Shown: in pieces, positions 44,754 through 57,234 of the stretch
Layout: each line of letters opens with the position of its first letter
How positions within the stretch are numbered: the stretch's first letter is position 1
Assembly (NCBI GenBank): GCA_947034895.1
Contig: OX344763.1
Span: 66,297,093-66,361,092, forward strand
DNA: 64,000 bases
Direction of reading: 5' to 3'
From: Rhytidiadelphus loreus
Taxonomy: Eukaryota > Streptophyta > Bryopsida > Hypnales > Hylocomiaceae
Notes under the pieces: model-generated
Databases searched by the model: none
Seen by the model: only the letters and a program-made list of their open reading frames with translations
Told to the model about the DNA's origin: nothing
Made by a program: the position numbers and the translations under genes

Positions 44754-47576
44754 CTAATCTTCTGCTTCTGCCGAGGATGCATCATTGTTGGAAATAGACA
44801 TAAAGGCAACCACTAATGATTTGATGATGGCAATCTGTGGTTTGGAAATTTTAACTCTTGTGTTAATTTGAGGTCGATCTTCAACCTCCATTTTACCACG
44901 TGCCTTAAAAGCTGTCATGATACAGTCCGTATTTGACCAACATGGGGGGATTGCACGATCTTCGCGCCACACATTCCCTGCTTTCGTGTCCCATCCAACA
45001 TATGTATCCATATGAACGTGACGATCTGAAGCAGGTGACCAATATTGGATTTGGATCAAATGAACGTGCCCTGGATCTGGATTTGGGTTTGTCAGTGCCC
45101 TAGCAAGCCAAAACGGCTTTGGATCATCATCAGCGGGACGCACCACGACAAAATAACCTGCATACACATCACGAGCAACACGAAACGAAGGACGTGGACG
45201 ATCACGCCTACGCCCAACGAAAGGTGCATCTTCAGCAAAGTCTTCATGCATTGTGCCATCCTATTGCATTGTATCTTCCGGTTCATTGGTGATCCTTGAA
45301 GCCGGCCAAAATCCATCCTTCAATGTCTCACACACCACTAGAGGTTCATCTAAAGCAGTTCTCACACCTTTCCAATAATCCTTTATAGGATCATTCAAAC
45401 GCCTGAATTCTCCTAACTCTTCGTTGTTTGCCATTCTACTCCAGTGTGCAATGAAACCATCCAAACCCTTTTTGATCTCACCAAATGAACGCATCTATTG
45501 TGGAGGCAAAGGTGGTGGACTACCACTTGGTAGTTTGGGACGCCCATCTTCAGTCTCAGACCACAACCAAATCCCCCTACCATGCTCTGGTTGCCACTTC
45601 ACATCTGTACATAGATTTTTATACTCCATCAAGGACCATCCACTTGAATCCATGTAGAACTTGAACTGTTGGGATGTAGAATGGCCTTCCAAGAAGTCCT
45701 CACCTGCACCCAAGTATCCATGTACAAATCTCTTGAAATCAGGCACTTCTTCGATGAGATGAGGAATTACCAGATGACTTTTACAATCCATGAAGGATTT
45801 CATAAGTCTTGGAAGTGTCGGATAGTTATTCGTCTTCAACATGGTGCTCCATCAACCAAAAAGAGCATCAATGTCTTCATGAGTGTGGCCAACAATGAGA
45901 AAGTTGATGTATATCTCGCGGAAAATGCCTTTGAATACCAGTAGAGAACAAAAAGCAAAAACCCATCGGTTCTTATTGTTTCTTGATGCATTGTCAAGTT
46001 GTAGAGCCAAGATAGGTGGTAGAAGGCGAGAAGGGATTGGCTCTTCTGGCAGTGGAAGGAGAGAATCCAAGCAAATGTCTGAGCCCATCAACATTGCTTT
46101 TGTTAATGTAGATTGCCCCTCCTCCATTGAAAATAATGTATGTGAAGAATTCTTCGCTGGTCCTTCAAGATCACGCAACAACCTTGTAATGGACCCAATA
46201 GTATGATTTGAGTCAGTTGGAAAAATGTCTAGCCCATAGTGCGCATATCGAATGTCGCCATGACCATGGGCAATCATACTTGTAACAGCTATAGGCATCT
46301 TCATGAAAGAATCCGTTGCTTTTGTCTTGTGAGAGAAGTGAGGAGAAGCAGTCTTCAAGTGATCCATTTTATCATGGATGATGCACAACATCTTCTCAGG
46401 GTATTCTTCAGAAATATATCGATTTGCATAATACAATTCTCTATGGGCCTTCTGTCCTCCAAGGTGACTATTCAAAATCTTGGACCACTTGTCTTGTGCA
46501 TTAGAAAGTGGAGTGCAGGCACTTTTCAATTGCCTGTATGTATCACATAATCCACACCTTGAAAAAGTATCTCCACGAGACTTTGGAGCAAATTCAGGAA
46601 AAGAAGCTCGCCGAATATTGCTCAAGCCACTAGAAGAAAGAGGTGGCAAATTGAACGCGGCATTGGCCTCATTGATTTTTGGTAATTGATCACTCCAACG
46701 GAACGCTGATGGCAAGACCATTGCGGGAACTTACTCTCCTGATTCCAGCGTTCTCGATTTGTGTGGCATTTTGTCAACTGCACTCGAAAGCAATGTCCGA
46801 AGTGTGGCGGTAGCTTGCACAGTATGCATACGTGGTTTCTTGGACCCTAAATTCCCATGCTCCTCTGCTTGTTTTCCATCTTTGGCCATGTGCTTGAACT
46901 TGTAGAAGGTAGCTTTTGAAATCCCGTGGATGGTCCACCACGCGGTGAGACACACATCATTGTTCTTCAAAGTTATCCATTCCTTCCCGTCAGGGTCTTT
47001 GTGTGTTTGCCTGTGTGCTTCAAGAAGGCAAAGCTTGCGGACATACACTCCACCATTTACATGCAATTGAGAACGTATGGCTTCAATTTCGCCACGCGGA
47101 AAATGTTGCAAGCAATTCTTACGGCAACATGGTTTGGTGGACACTTCAATGATTGATTGTGCTATGAAAAGGGATTCCTTTTGGGGAGGAAGGTTAGGAT
47201 CCCTTTTCTCATGAAAAGTTTCATATGAACGAACTCCTATTCGATTACGACGACTAGAGGCAGCCAAAGCACTGTTGTAAATATGGATTTGGTCATGATT
47301 GTATAGACTCACACCATTCAAAAACACTAGCTTAATGTGCCAAGAGTGCATTGACCACATCCAAGTCGATGGAACTTCTGCCTCACATAAAGACTGCAAT
47401 TTGAATTGCAACTTGGTCATCACCAAGTGGTTGCCCATCCATGTCAATGATAAGATCTACATCAACACTCCTACAAATTCCTTTGGCAACGTCATCACCA
47501 ATTTCATTCCTCAAGATGACACACTTTGTATTCCAAGAGTCTCGGGGAATACCATCACAATTTGCGACACCCACAG
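44754..47576 (-). pseudogene. DUF7869-type transposase-like gene with four in-frame stops
   Basis: From about 47447 to 44754 one minus-strand frame of roughly 900 codons is broken only by TAA 46731, TGA 45852, TAG 45495 and TAG 45261. A coding piece at 47576-47390 ('IIDMDGQPLGDDQVAIQI') needs one frame change to join. The hallmark is 'LQLDNASRNNKNRWVFAF...GIFREIYINFLIVGHTHEDIDALFG', the DUF7869 signature; its acidic residues (LDN, HTHEDID) would suit a DDE-like RNase H fold (inference). A Cys-rich finger (CGLCDTY) precedes it. After the signature the family, from memory, reads FGRW, so TGA at 45852 probably replaces CGA. The C-terminal 'AGYFVVVRP...PFWLARAL' resembles a BAH/Tudor-like reader but is unassigned. 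Confidence 0.7.
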
Positions 47577-47603
47577 GAAGAACTGGTATAGGGATAGCAA
47601 AGT

Positions 47604-47857
47604 AAGGCCTTATTCGTTATATTTGGACAAATGGTAGTCTCAATTTTATCTTCGAGTCGAAGATAAATAGTCATAACTATTCAATTCTGAAACTATCTGG
47701 AAATTTGAGACTTTAAAATATTACTATGCATAAAAACCTTTCACTGCCAAAAGGTTGCAGTCTCAACTTATCCTCGACTCAAGGATAACTCCATAAAATT
47801 GTTTTAGGGCAAAAGTCTCAAAATCTGTCGATTGTCCAATTATAATGAATAAGGCCT
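47604..47857. mobile_element. MITE with AAGGCCTTATTC termini and AAGT target-site duplication
   Basis: The 254 bp element has about 27 bp inverted termini (AAGGCCTTATTCRTTATA, then WTTGGACAA). It is flanked by AAGT at 47600-47603 and 47858-47861. Inside it are two copies of the TATCYTCGA-TCGARGATA word (about 47648 and 47770). It abuts the 5' end of the DUF7869 gene, and a matching terminus occurs at 44222, so the DUF7869 protein is a candidate mover (inference). Confidence 0.9.
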
Positions 47858-48119
47858 TAAGTCGTCTGGGCCATGGATATCCATCCTACAAATCATACAA
47901 GTAAACAATGTCAGATATTAGCAATAAATAAAAATAAAATGATTACTATTATATGCGAGTGTCAGACTGAAAAAAATAAGTATTCGAATGGAAGGCAATT
48001 GAAACGGACATGATATATCATTGATTCGAAATTAAAAAATTGTCTAGCACTTTGTAAATAAGAAAATTTGTTTCAAATTGACTAACAAACAAAAAAATTG
48101 AACAGGACATTATGTACAA

Positions 48120-49310
48120 ACTACTAAAGTGTAGCTTATGCTCGAGTCTAAATTTTATCATCAACTCGAAGATATGGTCACTTGGTTCAAGACCATAAAT
48201 TATATCATCGACCCAAAAATATGGTTATATGTTCAGAAGTCTACATATTATCTATGACTCGAAGATATGGTTAACTGAGAACGAGTCTGAATTTCACCTT
48301 TAACTCAAAATATATGGATAAGTGTGTACAACACTAAATTTTATCTTCGGCTCGAAGATATGGTGACATGATTAAGAGTCCCAATTATTATATTACTAGA
48401 TGATCAAATTACCTGTACATTAGTCTACATTTTATCTTTGACTCGAAGATATGATTACTTGGTTCAGGAATCTAAATTCTATCCTCGACTCAAAGATATG
48501 GTTATTTGGTTCATGAATCTAAGTTTTATCTTCGGCTCGAAGATATGGTTACCTGGATCAAGGGTCTAAATATTATCATGGACTCGAAGATATGGTTACA
48601 CGGTTCAAGAGTCTCAATATTATATTAGACACAAAGATATGGTTACTTGTTCAAGAGTCGTAATATTATCTTCGACTCGAAGATATAGTTTCCCAGTTCA
48701 AGAGTCTCAATGTTATTATTGACTCGAAGATATGGTTACACGGTTCAAGAGTCTCAATATTATATTAGACACAAAGATATGGTTACTTGTTCAGGAGTCG
48801 TAATATTATCTTCGACTCGAAGATATAGTTTCCCAGTTCAAGAGTCTCAATGTTATTATTGACTCGAAGATATGGTTACCCGGTTCATGGGTCTAAATGT
48901 TATCTTTGACTCGAAGATATATTTTCCCAATTCAAGAGTCTCTCAACCTTATCTTTGACTCGAAGATGTGGTTACACGGTTCAAGAGTCTCAATATTATA
49001 TTAGACACAAAGATATGGTTACTTGTTCAAGAGTTGTAATATTATCTTCGACTCGAAGATTCTCTACCTTTTTAGATTGAATGATGATGTTCAGCATACT
49101 TATTCAAAAGTTGACATGCACATCACAAATACTCCTTGAACTCTCTAGAGTATCTTCGTCTCGAAGATAAAAATGCACAACTATTCTAACGATATTCAGT
49201 TAATTACCTAACACGACATGGAAGTACATGATTCCACTGCCGCATAATGAATAGTTATTACTTAAGATGGATTAGTTTTCTTCGAGTCGAGGATGATATC
49301 AAATTCATCG
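48120..49310. repeat. Array of TCTTCGANTCGAAGA palindromes
   Basis: About twenty units, each 'tatcttcgactcgaagatatggtta' followed by 'cggttcaagagtct.aat', occur at 50-65 bp spacing with variants such as ttagacacaaagata. A block of about 139 bp (from about 48590) is tandemly duplicated (from about 48729), with a partial third copy near 48970. The palindrome can form a hairpin in DNA or RNA. The same word occurs in the MITE at 47.6 kb and in introns of the gene at 58-63 kb. Confidence 0.88.
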
Positions 49311-52300
49311 ATGACAATAGATTCCCTCCGACTCTTGGTTCAATACTCTATTACTTATGAACAATAAGAAGATCATGTTCCCGAAAAATACGGCAACATT
49401 ATCGGAGAGTCCTACTTTACTAAAACAATGCAAATAACAACACTCGGATATGCACAAGTGAATATCAGAGCTTCTATGCTTCATTGAATTCCTAATAATG
49501 CTACAAATGTAACGTATACTTCATGAAAGACAGTGGTACACAACAAGAGTAGATAACATAACCGTCTGAGGAAACTACTGCACGCAAAGAAGAACTCACC
49601 AGAAAGCTACTAGAAAGAGAAATCTCAAGATTATTCAAGCATTCTCAATGTAACATACTTGCAAAGAAAGGACGAAACATTGAAGGACGACAATACCTGC
49701 AAACAAAGTGTAGGAGAGATAGAGAAGCAATGGAATGACAAAAATGAAGGACTCTCTAACTGAGCAGAGAGGACACACTTGCAATACTAAGTTGCCGTGG
49801 ACAAGGAGGGAAACTCTTGTGCATGATGGGGCGGGAAATCACATAGCGCAAAAAGCTTGAAATTCAAACTTCAACGGAATCAACGGCACATGCGCAGACA
49901 TCCCGTATACTTTCTGAGATTCCATCCAAAAAAGTCGCATTCAACGGATGCTTTCCCACAGTTTGGGGCGAAAAAGTTCTCCCACCACTAAGAAGTAGCC
50001 CAAGAAAGCCTTCCTCAACTAATTTAAACTTAATACCATTAATGAATTCAGTTGACTTATATGCCACATACTTTGTTGTTTGCATTTCAACCACATGTTC
50101 ATTTTCAAACTTAGAAATCCAAAAAATTAAAAGTCTTGCGACCCTTTACTTCTAAACCCTAATCCTACATGTTGAACCCTTCACCATAAACATTGAATTT
50201 GGAACAAACAACTGTAAACCCTATATGTTGAACCCTACACCTTAAATTTTGAATCTTTTGCCCTAAATTCTAAACGGAAAATTGGAAACCTTAAACCTTT
50301 AAATTTGGCACCATAAAATCTAAACCATAAACTATGAACAAATTTTAAATGTTTTGAGAATTATTTGATATCATCATTTAAAAAAAAATTAGATGAGTAA
50401 CAAACTAAATTAACTCTTTCTTGAGATTTAAAGACATTGCCGTATTAATATGACGTATAGAACTTCTATGTATTAGTATAAGAAAAAAAAAAGGTCAATA
50501 TCCACAAATACCATTCTTTTTTAAAGTTCTTTATTCAAACCAGTTTCTTCTTATGTTTTGTAATTTATATACATCTTGAAAGTATTTTGAAATTCACATG
50601 ATTTCTCTCTTTAATGACCAAATTAAATTTTAAACATGGACTAATTTTTTCCAATTCCAATTTCATGCATAGAAATCATGAGCCATGTTGTGAAGGTTAA
50701 AACATCACATGTCAAATGCCTCAAGATTTGCATGTGAAAGAAGGATAACTTTTTTCTCGTACAATATGAAAATACTTAGAAAATGTTGGATTTATGACCA
50801 AATTAAATATGAACCACTAATTTTTTTCATTGTCAATGAAATGCACAGAAATCATGAATTGGAGCTCCATTTTGAAAAGCTTCTAATTCATTTCTATGGT
50901 GGTTTATAAAGAAATTTCTTTAAAAATAAATTTGAAATTAAAAAAGTCCCTAAAGAAATATGTAACTTTTCAAAGAAATACAAATGATATTCATAAACAT
51001 GATGGTGAAATTTTCCTTGAGCTCAAGTGAAAAGATATTTAATAGAAGAAGTTTGAAAGTGATGTACTTTGAAGCTTCAAAATGCTCTCATCAAAGTTTA
51101 TAAAAGATTAGAAGTGAAGGGTTTAAGGCTTTTGGAAAATTAATAAAAATGTGTTAAAAAGTACATTATAGGAACTAAGAAACCCAAGGATAATGTGTGA
51201 AAAAATAATGTGGAAAAAGTACATCATTAATTCATTACAACTATAACTTCTTAGTTTAATTTAAATGCATTTGAAATAAAGAAGTTCGTGTTAAAATAAA
51301 GTTTCACTTCGAAAATGTAATTTGAATGGTCAATTAATTGAACTTTTTCAACATTATGAAGTAAATAAGAAGATTAACAAATTCTCAACTTTATAAAAGA
51401 AGGAAATCAATGAAATTTTAATTACAACTCAACATTTATGAGTCCAAAATAATCAAAGGCCTTAGATTGTGGTGAATGCTTTTTAAATATAAAAGAATTA
51501 GCCTTGGAATGTTTAATTGATTCTAGTCCTTTCTGTCCCCTTTTTTTTAACTTAATGTGTATCTTGCATTGCACCAACAAAGTTTTAAAAAAAGTTAAAA
51601 ATCGGACAAGGTGGTTAACTTTAAAATTTGCTTTCATATAGATGTGATTGGAATCTTTAATTTGAATTGTTTTACAATGAACACTACTTAGTTTAGAATG
51701 CATGAAGTGAATTGTTGAAAGCTAGAATTGCATTATTTTTAGATTTAAACATGTTGTACTAACGAAATAAAGCTATCTAAATACAATTTACTAATAGAAA
51801 TGATGAAATTATATATAAATTAAACTAGGATTTAGTGATTTTGAATCTTTATTTCATACAAGTGCATCAATTGCACTACAATATGTCCAACTGTAGTTTG
51901 GATTTCACTTTCGCAATTCATTATAGCAATTTGTGCAATTATACAATATATTTTGTCATTATTGTGATTATTGTATTTTTATTCTTTTTCAAACCTATTA
52001 ATAGCTTAAAATAACCTTTATTTTCTAGTAAACTTGTACTTCTCACATTTTTCATGAGTGATAATGAAGTTGCTTTCTTAAATAAAATTGTCTATACTAT
52101 CCACTCCATTTCTAATTAAATTCAAAATAGAAAGTGGCAACCATCGAAAGGTACATGGTTTAGCACTTCATTGAAGTATAATTGAACCTCTATCATGTAC
52201 TAAAATAATTACCAAAAATTAACGACAACTTTTACTGATTTAAATATTTAACTACAAGAAGAACTACATCTTAGAGAGGCATTAACTCACATGTATTTAT

Positions 52301-52640
52301 ATTAATTTGACATTTGTTGATGTCATTTTTAAATGCCCTAAAAAAAACTTTCAACCCATAAGGTTCTAAATTTGAAAACTATAATTTTAACACAAACTTT
52401 GTCTTATATAATAGTTTGTGGTCACAGTTTTAGGATCTATTATTGCTTTTATCTATTAATATAAGTTAAAGTCCTAGATATTTTAATTGATCCAAGTAAA
52501 AGTTCGTAGTCATCTATTAACATCTTCATCTTGTATTTGGACTTGTTCAACACTTGAACTTAAAGTTCTTTAGCTTTAATATAAAAGTAAAAGAGTTATT
52601 TTACTTTTTAAAATTAGGGATCTTTTGGACTATAAATTGT
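49311..52640. other. Long non-coding AT-rich region
   Basis: No supported gene over 3.3 kb. Around 50.15-50.33 kb there are degenerate 'aaccctaa/aaaccctat' words, a common plant sequence style that does not form a telomere array. A few isolated open frames (e.g. 51.4-51.7 kb minus) show no motif. Confidence 0.45.
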
Positions 52641-52649
52641 CATCAAGTA

Positions 52650-52815
52650 CCTTCTTCTTATATTATCATTTCACTTGCATCATATTCCAAATAACTTCTT
52701 TTTATATTATCATTTCACTTGCACTTTATCAAGTAACTTCTTTTTATATTATCATCTCACTTGCATTATATCAAATAACTTCTTATATTATCATTTTATT
52801 TGCATTTTATTTGCA
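52650..52815. repeat. Tandem repeat of about 45 bp, about 3.5 units
   Basis: 'cttcttttatattatcatttcacttgcat' recurs four times with small changes just upstream of ATG 52869. Its position suggests a promoter or 5' leader of the dioxygenase gene. Confidence 0.8.
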
Positions 52816-52868
52816 TTCTAGTTATATTCACCAAAAATTATTCAATTATTCTGTTCAATTATATTGTC

Positions 52869-53321
52869 ATGGCATCTTCACAATCAATTGGTAGAAAAAG
52901 AGAAAGAGAAGAAGGAAGAAATTACAAAGACCGAAATTTTGAAAAAAATAAACTAACTTCATGGAATTTACTGAAGGAGGAGAACCTTATTGAATTAAAT
53001 TATGATGGAGATGGAGCCAAGGGATGTACATATAGTACACATGCTACACAATATAAAAATAAAAAAATGTATATCATTCCTTGCCAATTTACACTACAAC
53101 ATGATGTTTTTGTAGATGCATTTTATAGAGAGTATAATAGTTTATTTACGCGTGGGCATCAATCACAATGTTGCCATAGAGTTTGTGCAAATTGCTTGCC
53201 TAAGTTTTTTGAAGAAGGAAGTAAATGTAAGAAGTGTCCCAATGTAAAGAATATAGTATATTCTGGAAATTGTGTTGAGATATTGGGATTGTGGAATTGT
53301 AGGGATTTTGTAGTCACTTGA
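52869..53321 (+). CDS. First exon of the TET/JBP-like gene: Cys-rich (zinc-finger-like) protein segment
   Basis: ATG 52869 opens a frame with a basic start (GRKREREEGRNYKDRNFEKN), then 'LIELNYDGDGAKGC' and a Cys-rich segment (CCHRVCANCLPKFF, then SKCKKCPNVKN) with CxxC pairs like a zinc-binding knuckle. The frame reaches a TGA at 53321, but possible donors lie just before it (AAT|GTAGGG near 53298; TTT|GTAGTC near 53310), so the segment probably splices to 55796. Same strand as the dioxygenase exon; exon spacing and the motif-filled intron support one gene. Cys-rich fingers often accompany chromatin-acting dioxygenases. The link between the exons is inferred. Confidence 0.55.
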   Translation: MASSQSIGRKREREEGRNYKDRNFEKNKLTSWNLLKEENLIELNYDGDGAKGCTYSTHATQYKNKKMYIIPCQFTLQHDVFVDAFYREYNSLFTRGHQSQCCHRVCANCLPKFFEEGSKCKKCPNVKNIVYSGNCVEILGLWNCRDFVVT

Positions 53322-55795
53322 TTTTTCTTTTTTCTTGACAATTCGTCTTTGGTAGTGTAAATAGGACCAATTGCCAATTTAAACTCTTACTGTTAGCACA
53401 ATATAGACGATTTGTCTTTATAAAGCAGGTTTGGAACGATGTGATTGATTTGGCCTGTAGTGTTGTAGATGTGAATAGTTGTCTACTATAGTGCATATAG
53501 CCCAGACAATTCGTCATTTTCTTTGACCAATTTTTATCTTTCTAAGTCTTGAACAAATTGTCGTGTACTTATATATATATATATATCTTGCAATCGAATT
53601 GTAATTTCTAACTATTTGCCGATTTTGTTTGTTGTGCGTTAATTGTTTAAAATCCAGTGATTGGATACTTATTTGGCTTGGGAGTTTGCCAAGCTGCGGG
53701 CCGTGACACCAGTGATTGGGTCACATTTCTTGACAAATTGTCAAGTTGTTATTGCGATCCAGTGATTGGATGCAAGTGTGTCTGGAAATTTGTTTGGAAA
53801 TATTCGGGTGATAAATTGTAGTTGTGTAAGTGTGTGTAACTGAAATACTGTGTATGACGAATTGATTTGGAATTGCTGAGTTGTTTGATGTGTGTTGGTA
53901 TTGTTTGTACATCAACTCGCTATGACTGTGAGTATGTGCGAGGACAGAGACAATTTGTCAAGCTTTATAGTTTCGGTAGATTGTTGTAGTTATGATATCA
54001 GTTAAAGACAATTTGTCGGAGTATGCTGTGATTGCGTGAGGACAATTTGTCAAGTTAACTGGTCATCATTGTAGTAGACAAATTGACTGTGTTGTTAATA
54101 GAAACGATCGAGATAAATTGTTATATTGGTTACTTCGATGGGAAGCATACAAATTGGTGGAAAGAGAAAGACAAATTGTCATCAGTGATCACGATTGCTG
54201 CCAAGAAATGGGAGTTCAAATCAAGAAAGACAAGTTGCCGCGGAGTTAAAATCGTTTGATAGACAATTTGACAATTCTTTAGCGATACAGATAAGTACAG
54301 AAGTTCTTCAAGTTGTAATTGTGATAATTTGTTTTCGATACTTGAATTGAAGTCTTTTGCTGCCTAAGATAGAATTGTTTATAGGATAAGTTTCGAGTGT
54401 TGAATATGAAAATTGATTTTGTCAAGTTGTTTTATTGAACAATGAAAGAATCGATATGGAAGTCTGAATAGGAATTTCCAAAATTTGAAATAGTGTAACG
54501 ACAAATTGTCTAAAGAGTTACACAGTTATATTACCATTAATTGCAACGCATTGAATAACCAAATTATTATTCGAATAGGTTTCGTTGGAAAGGAAAACTG
54601 GACTTGGAATCAAGGTAAGACAAATTGTCGTGAATTTATGTTTATTGATTTTATATCACTTTGAAATTATCTGTATACTTTTAAGTATAGTTGATTGATA
54701 TGGAACTGATATGGAAACAACAATTTGTCATAGTGTATGAATTGTTTTGAATTAATTCCAATTCTGGAAGGGAAACTATTAATTTAGGGATTACTGAAAA
54801 GACAAATTGTTTTGACTCTTGGTATTCAAACCACACCTGGTTGACCTTTAAATTGACAATTTGTCTCTGATTACAAAAAGATACCAAGCTGAGAAGACAA
54901 TTTGCCTTTGTGGTTTTCTCTCTCTTATCGACTAATGAACTGATTAAATCGATTACTGTAAGACAATTTGTCATGAACCGGGACTGTACTGAGTGAACAG
55001 AGAGGGACAATTTGTCAAAGAATTCGATGTGGTTAACGACAATTTGTCCTGGTTGTTTGTTGTAAATAAATTGAAATGCGTATTGTGTATAATAGATGAA
55101 TGTATAGTTTTGGAATGCAAATAGGCTCAAGGTATTAAAAGAAGAGATTGGAATAAATATTGAATTGTATTGTGATGATGTGTCAAATAGAATTGCCTTG
55201 TGTTGTTGTTATTGTTGTAAATGTAATGCATCACACACTCATGCCCTTGCATTTAGTTAAAGACAATTTGTCGTAGGACTGAGACGGATTTCCTACTCAT
55301 GATAATTTAGTAAATAGGCTAAATAAATAGTGACTGCCCGACAATTTGTCTCACACGATAAAAGATCACTTTAATTAACAAACATATATCTCTATACATA
55401 TCTATATATTATTTGCACTTAAAGGTCTAGATCATGCATGACAATTTGTGGTCTATCTTGACAATTTGTCAGAAATACCCCTAGAACACTAGTCTAGGAC
55501 TGGGATTGCATTCATATGTCCAATAGCATTATTAATGGACTGCCACCCAAATTGATTCTTGGGAATAAGAGTGAAATCTACGTATTTACCCTTTGTTTGT
55601 GTATTTTAGTAGTATTTACCCATAAATCCCACATCATTCTAGAAAACAAGTGACCTCAGCCACAATACATTAGACTATTTGATCAATCCCTAGAAATAGA
55701 ACCCCTATACTATATTCTTGGGTTTTTGGGTTGAAGCAAAAACCTAGTTTACAGATTTCCAAATTGATAGTATATTAGAATTTCACGAACTATTG
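53322..55795 (+). repeat. Intron packed with GACAA(A/T)TTGTC palindromes
   Basis: Between about 53330 and 55475 I see roughly a dozen exact GACAATTTGTC or GACAAATTGTC sites (e.g. near 54006, 54041, 54170, 54855, 54962, 55008, 55040, 55263, 55339 and 55461) and at least as many one-mismatch versions. The core is a perfect palindrome apart from the central A/T. It is in both orientations, irregularly spaced, and absent from the flanking exons. The stretch ends in the acceptor actattgcag. Confidence 0.85.
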
Positions 55796-56884
55796 CAGGG
55801 ATGTAGAAAATTCACTAAATCAAAAAGTGATTTAATAGTCCAATGTGTTATATCAAAATCTAGTATTTTATATAGAAATACATTGCAAAGATTGAACTTA
55901 CCTAAAAATGTAGAACTTCACATAAGTTATTTGAGTATTCCAAATAGTAGTGCTTCAACGGGTAATGAACCATTTTGGAAACACAAAAATTTTAACAACG
56001 ACAAGTTGAAGTGGCAAAACATATACAAACAAGATAAACTAGTGAAGACTACTTCGATAGCGTTGGCTATTTTTGATGGATCAAAAATTCCTCCATCAAC
56101 CTTGCAATTGGAATTATCCTACATTGTAGCTCTTTATATTCCAAATGCATTTATAACAAGTTCATATGAAATGACATCAAGACTAGTGAATTAATATTAT
56201 GAAACAACACCACCATATGGTCAAATCAAATATAAAAATACATCATTGCGTGGAAATTACAAGAATAGAAGCCACGGTTATTCAACAAATGCAGGAGAGG
56301 GTGTAGGAGATATTGTCCTGTACCACAATTCAAAGATATCATTGGCAACAGAGAAGGCATTTAAGGATTTGGGTGATCAATGCGCATCAAACATTTGGAA
56401 AAGTCTTATGCCACATTTTGGAATACAAATCAATAATTATTTTGAAAACCAAAGTAGTCCTGCTCGCTGTTTGTGTATTGGTGATAAAGAGAATCCAACC
56501 AATGTCATTCAAATGCACATTAGCAAAAATTCTTATATCAAGCCCCACATTGATCTTAATGATTTGGAATCATCAATTATCACATGGTTCACTGAAGGTC
56601 ATCCGGAAGGAGCAGAATTTGGGTTGTTTCAAATGTTATACAAATTTTCTACAAACAATGGTTCAGGTTTATTTCTTAGGAGTCTAGAGTATGTACATGG
56701 TACTTTAGAAATTGATACAATGGGAGATGAATTAGAAAATTACACTTTAGGAGTTGCATTGACAAATAAAAAAGGGTTAATGACTAGGTCAACCAATGAA
56801 TTGAATGCACGTACCAAATATCCTAGAGGAATTCCTTCTTCCAAACATTGGTATACTATTGATCCAAGACACTTAGGAGATTAA
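55796..56884 (+). pseudogene. TET/JBP-like 2OG-Fe(II) dioxygenase exon, one in-frame stop
   Basis: After the acceptor at 55795 one frame runs to TAA 56882, broken only by TAA 56192-56194, plausibly a CAA (Gln). The second half carries the dioxygenase pattern: 'KPHIDLND' (iron ligands His and Asp), 'EGAEFGLFQM', 'SGLFLRSLEYVHGT' (distal iron His) and 'YTLGVAL' as the following strand. This order (H.D, GGEF-like, LF.RS...H, then a hydrophobic strand) matches the TET/JBP family, which oxidises 5-methylcytosine or thymine in DNA in animals, fungi, algae and trypanosomes, sometimes encoded by transposons. A downstream Arg (TRSTNEL) may bind 2-oxoglutarate. Activity is unproven; another 2OG oxygenase subfamily is possible. 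Confidence 0.6.
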
Positions 56885-57069
56885 AAAAAATTGCTCAAAC
56901 TCCTTATTTTTACAATGATATATGAGCAAAAATAGTATTAGTTACCACTATTAGAACTGTACATTTCGTATCTAAAGAAAATTTTCTTTTGTAAAAGTTA
57001 CACACATTAAAAGAAAATTAAAAATTAAAATTAAAAAATTAAAATTGATTTTAAAGTTCATTGAAAATT

Positions 57070-57230
57070 ATTGTTTATTTTGTGTGTCACTAAGTGCACC
57101 AAATATCCTATTGTAGAGCAATTCCTTCTTTCAATTATTTGTATACTATTGATTGAAGACAATTGGGTGATTACCAAAAAAATTGCTCAAACTCCTTTCT
57201 CTTACAATGATATAAGAGGAAAACAATATT
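57070..57230 (+). repeat. Partial duplicate of the 3' end of the dioxygenase gene
   Basis: 57117-57230 repeats 56825-56935, i.e. the last coding bases and 3' flank ('attccttctt..aa..ttggtatactattgat', 'aaattgctcaaactcctt', 'tacaatgatata'), with changes including lost coding potential. It suggests a nearby tandem duplication of the gene end. Confidence 0.8.
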
Positions 57231-57234
57231 CCTT

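Noticed and set aside
48120..49310. CRISPR-like array
   Set aside because: Repeats are palindromic and degenerate, units overlap, spacers are themselves repeated, and the context is eukaryotic.
51422..51703. 93-residue minus-strand frame
   Set aside because: No motif and isolated in AT-rich non-coding DNA.
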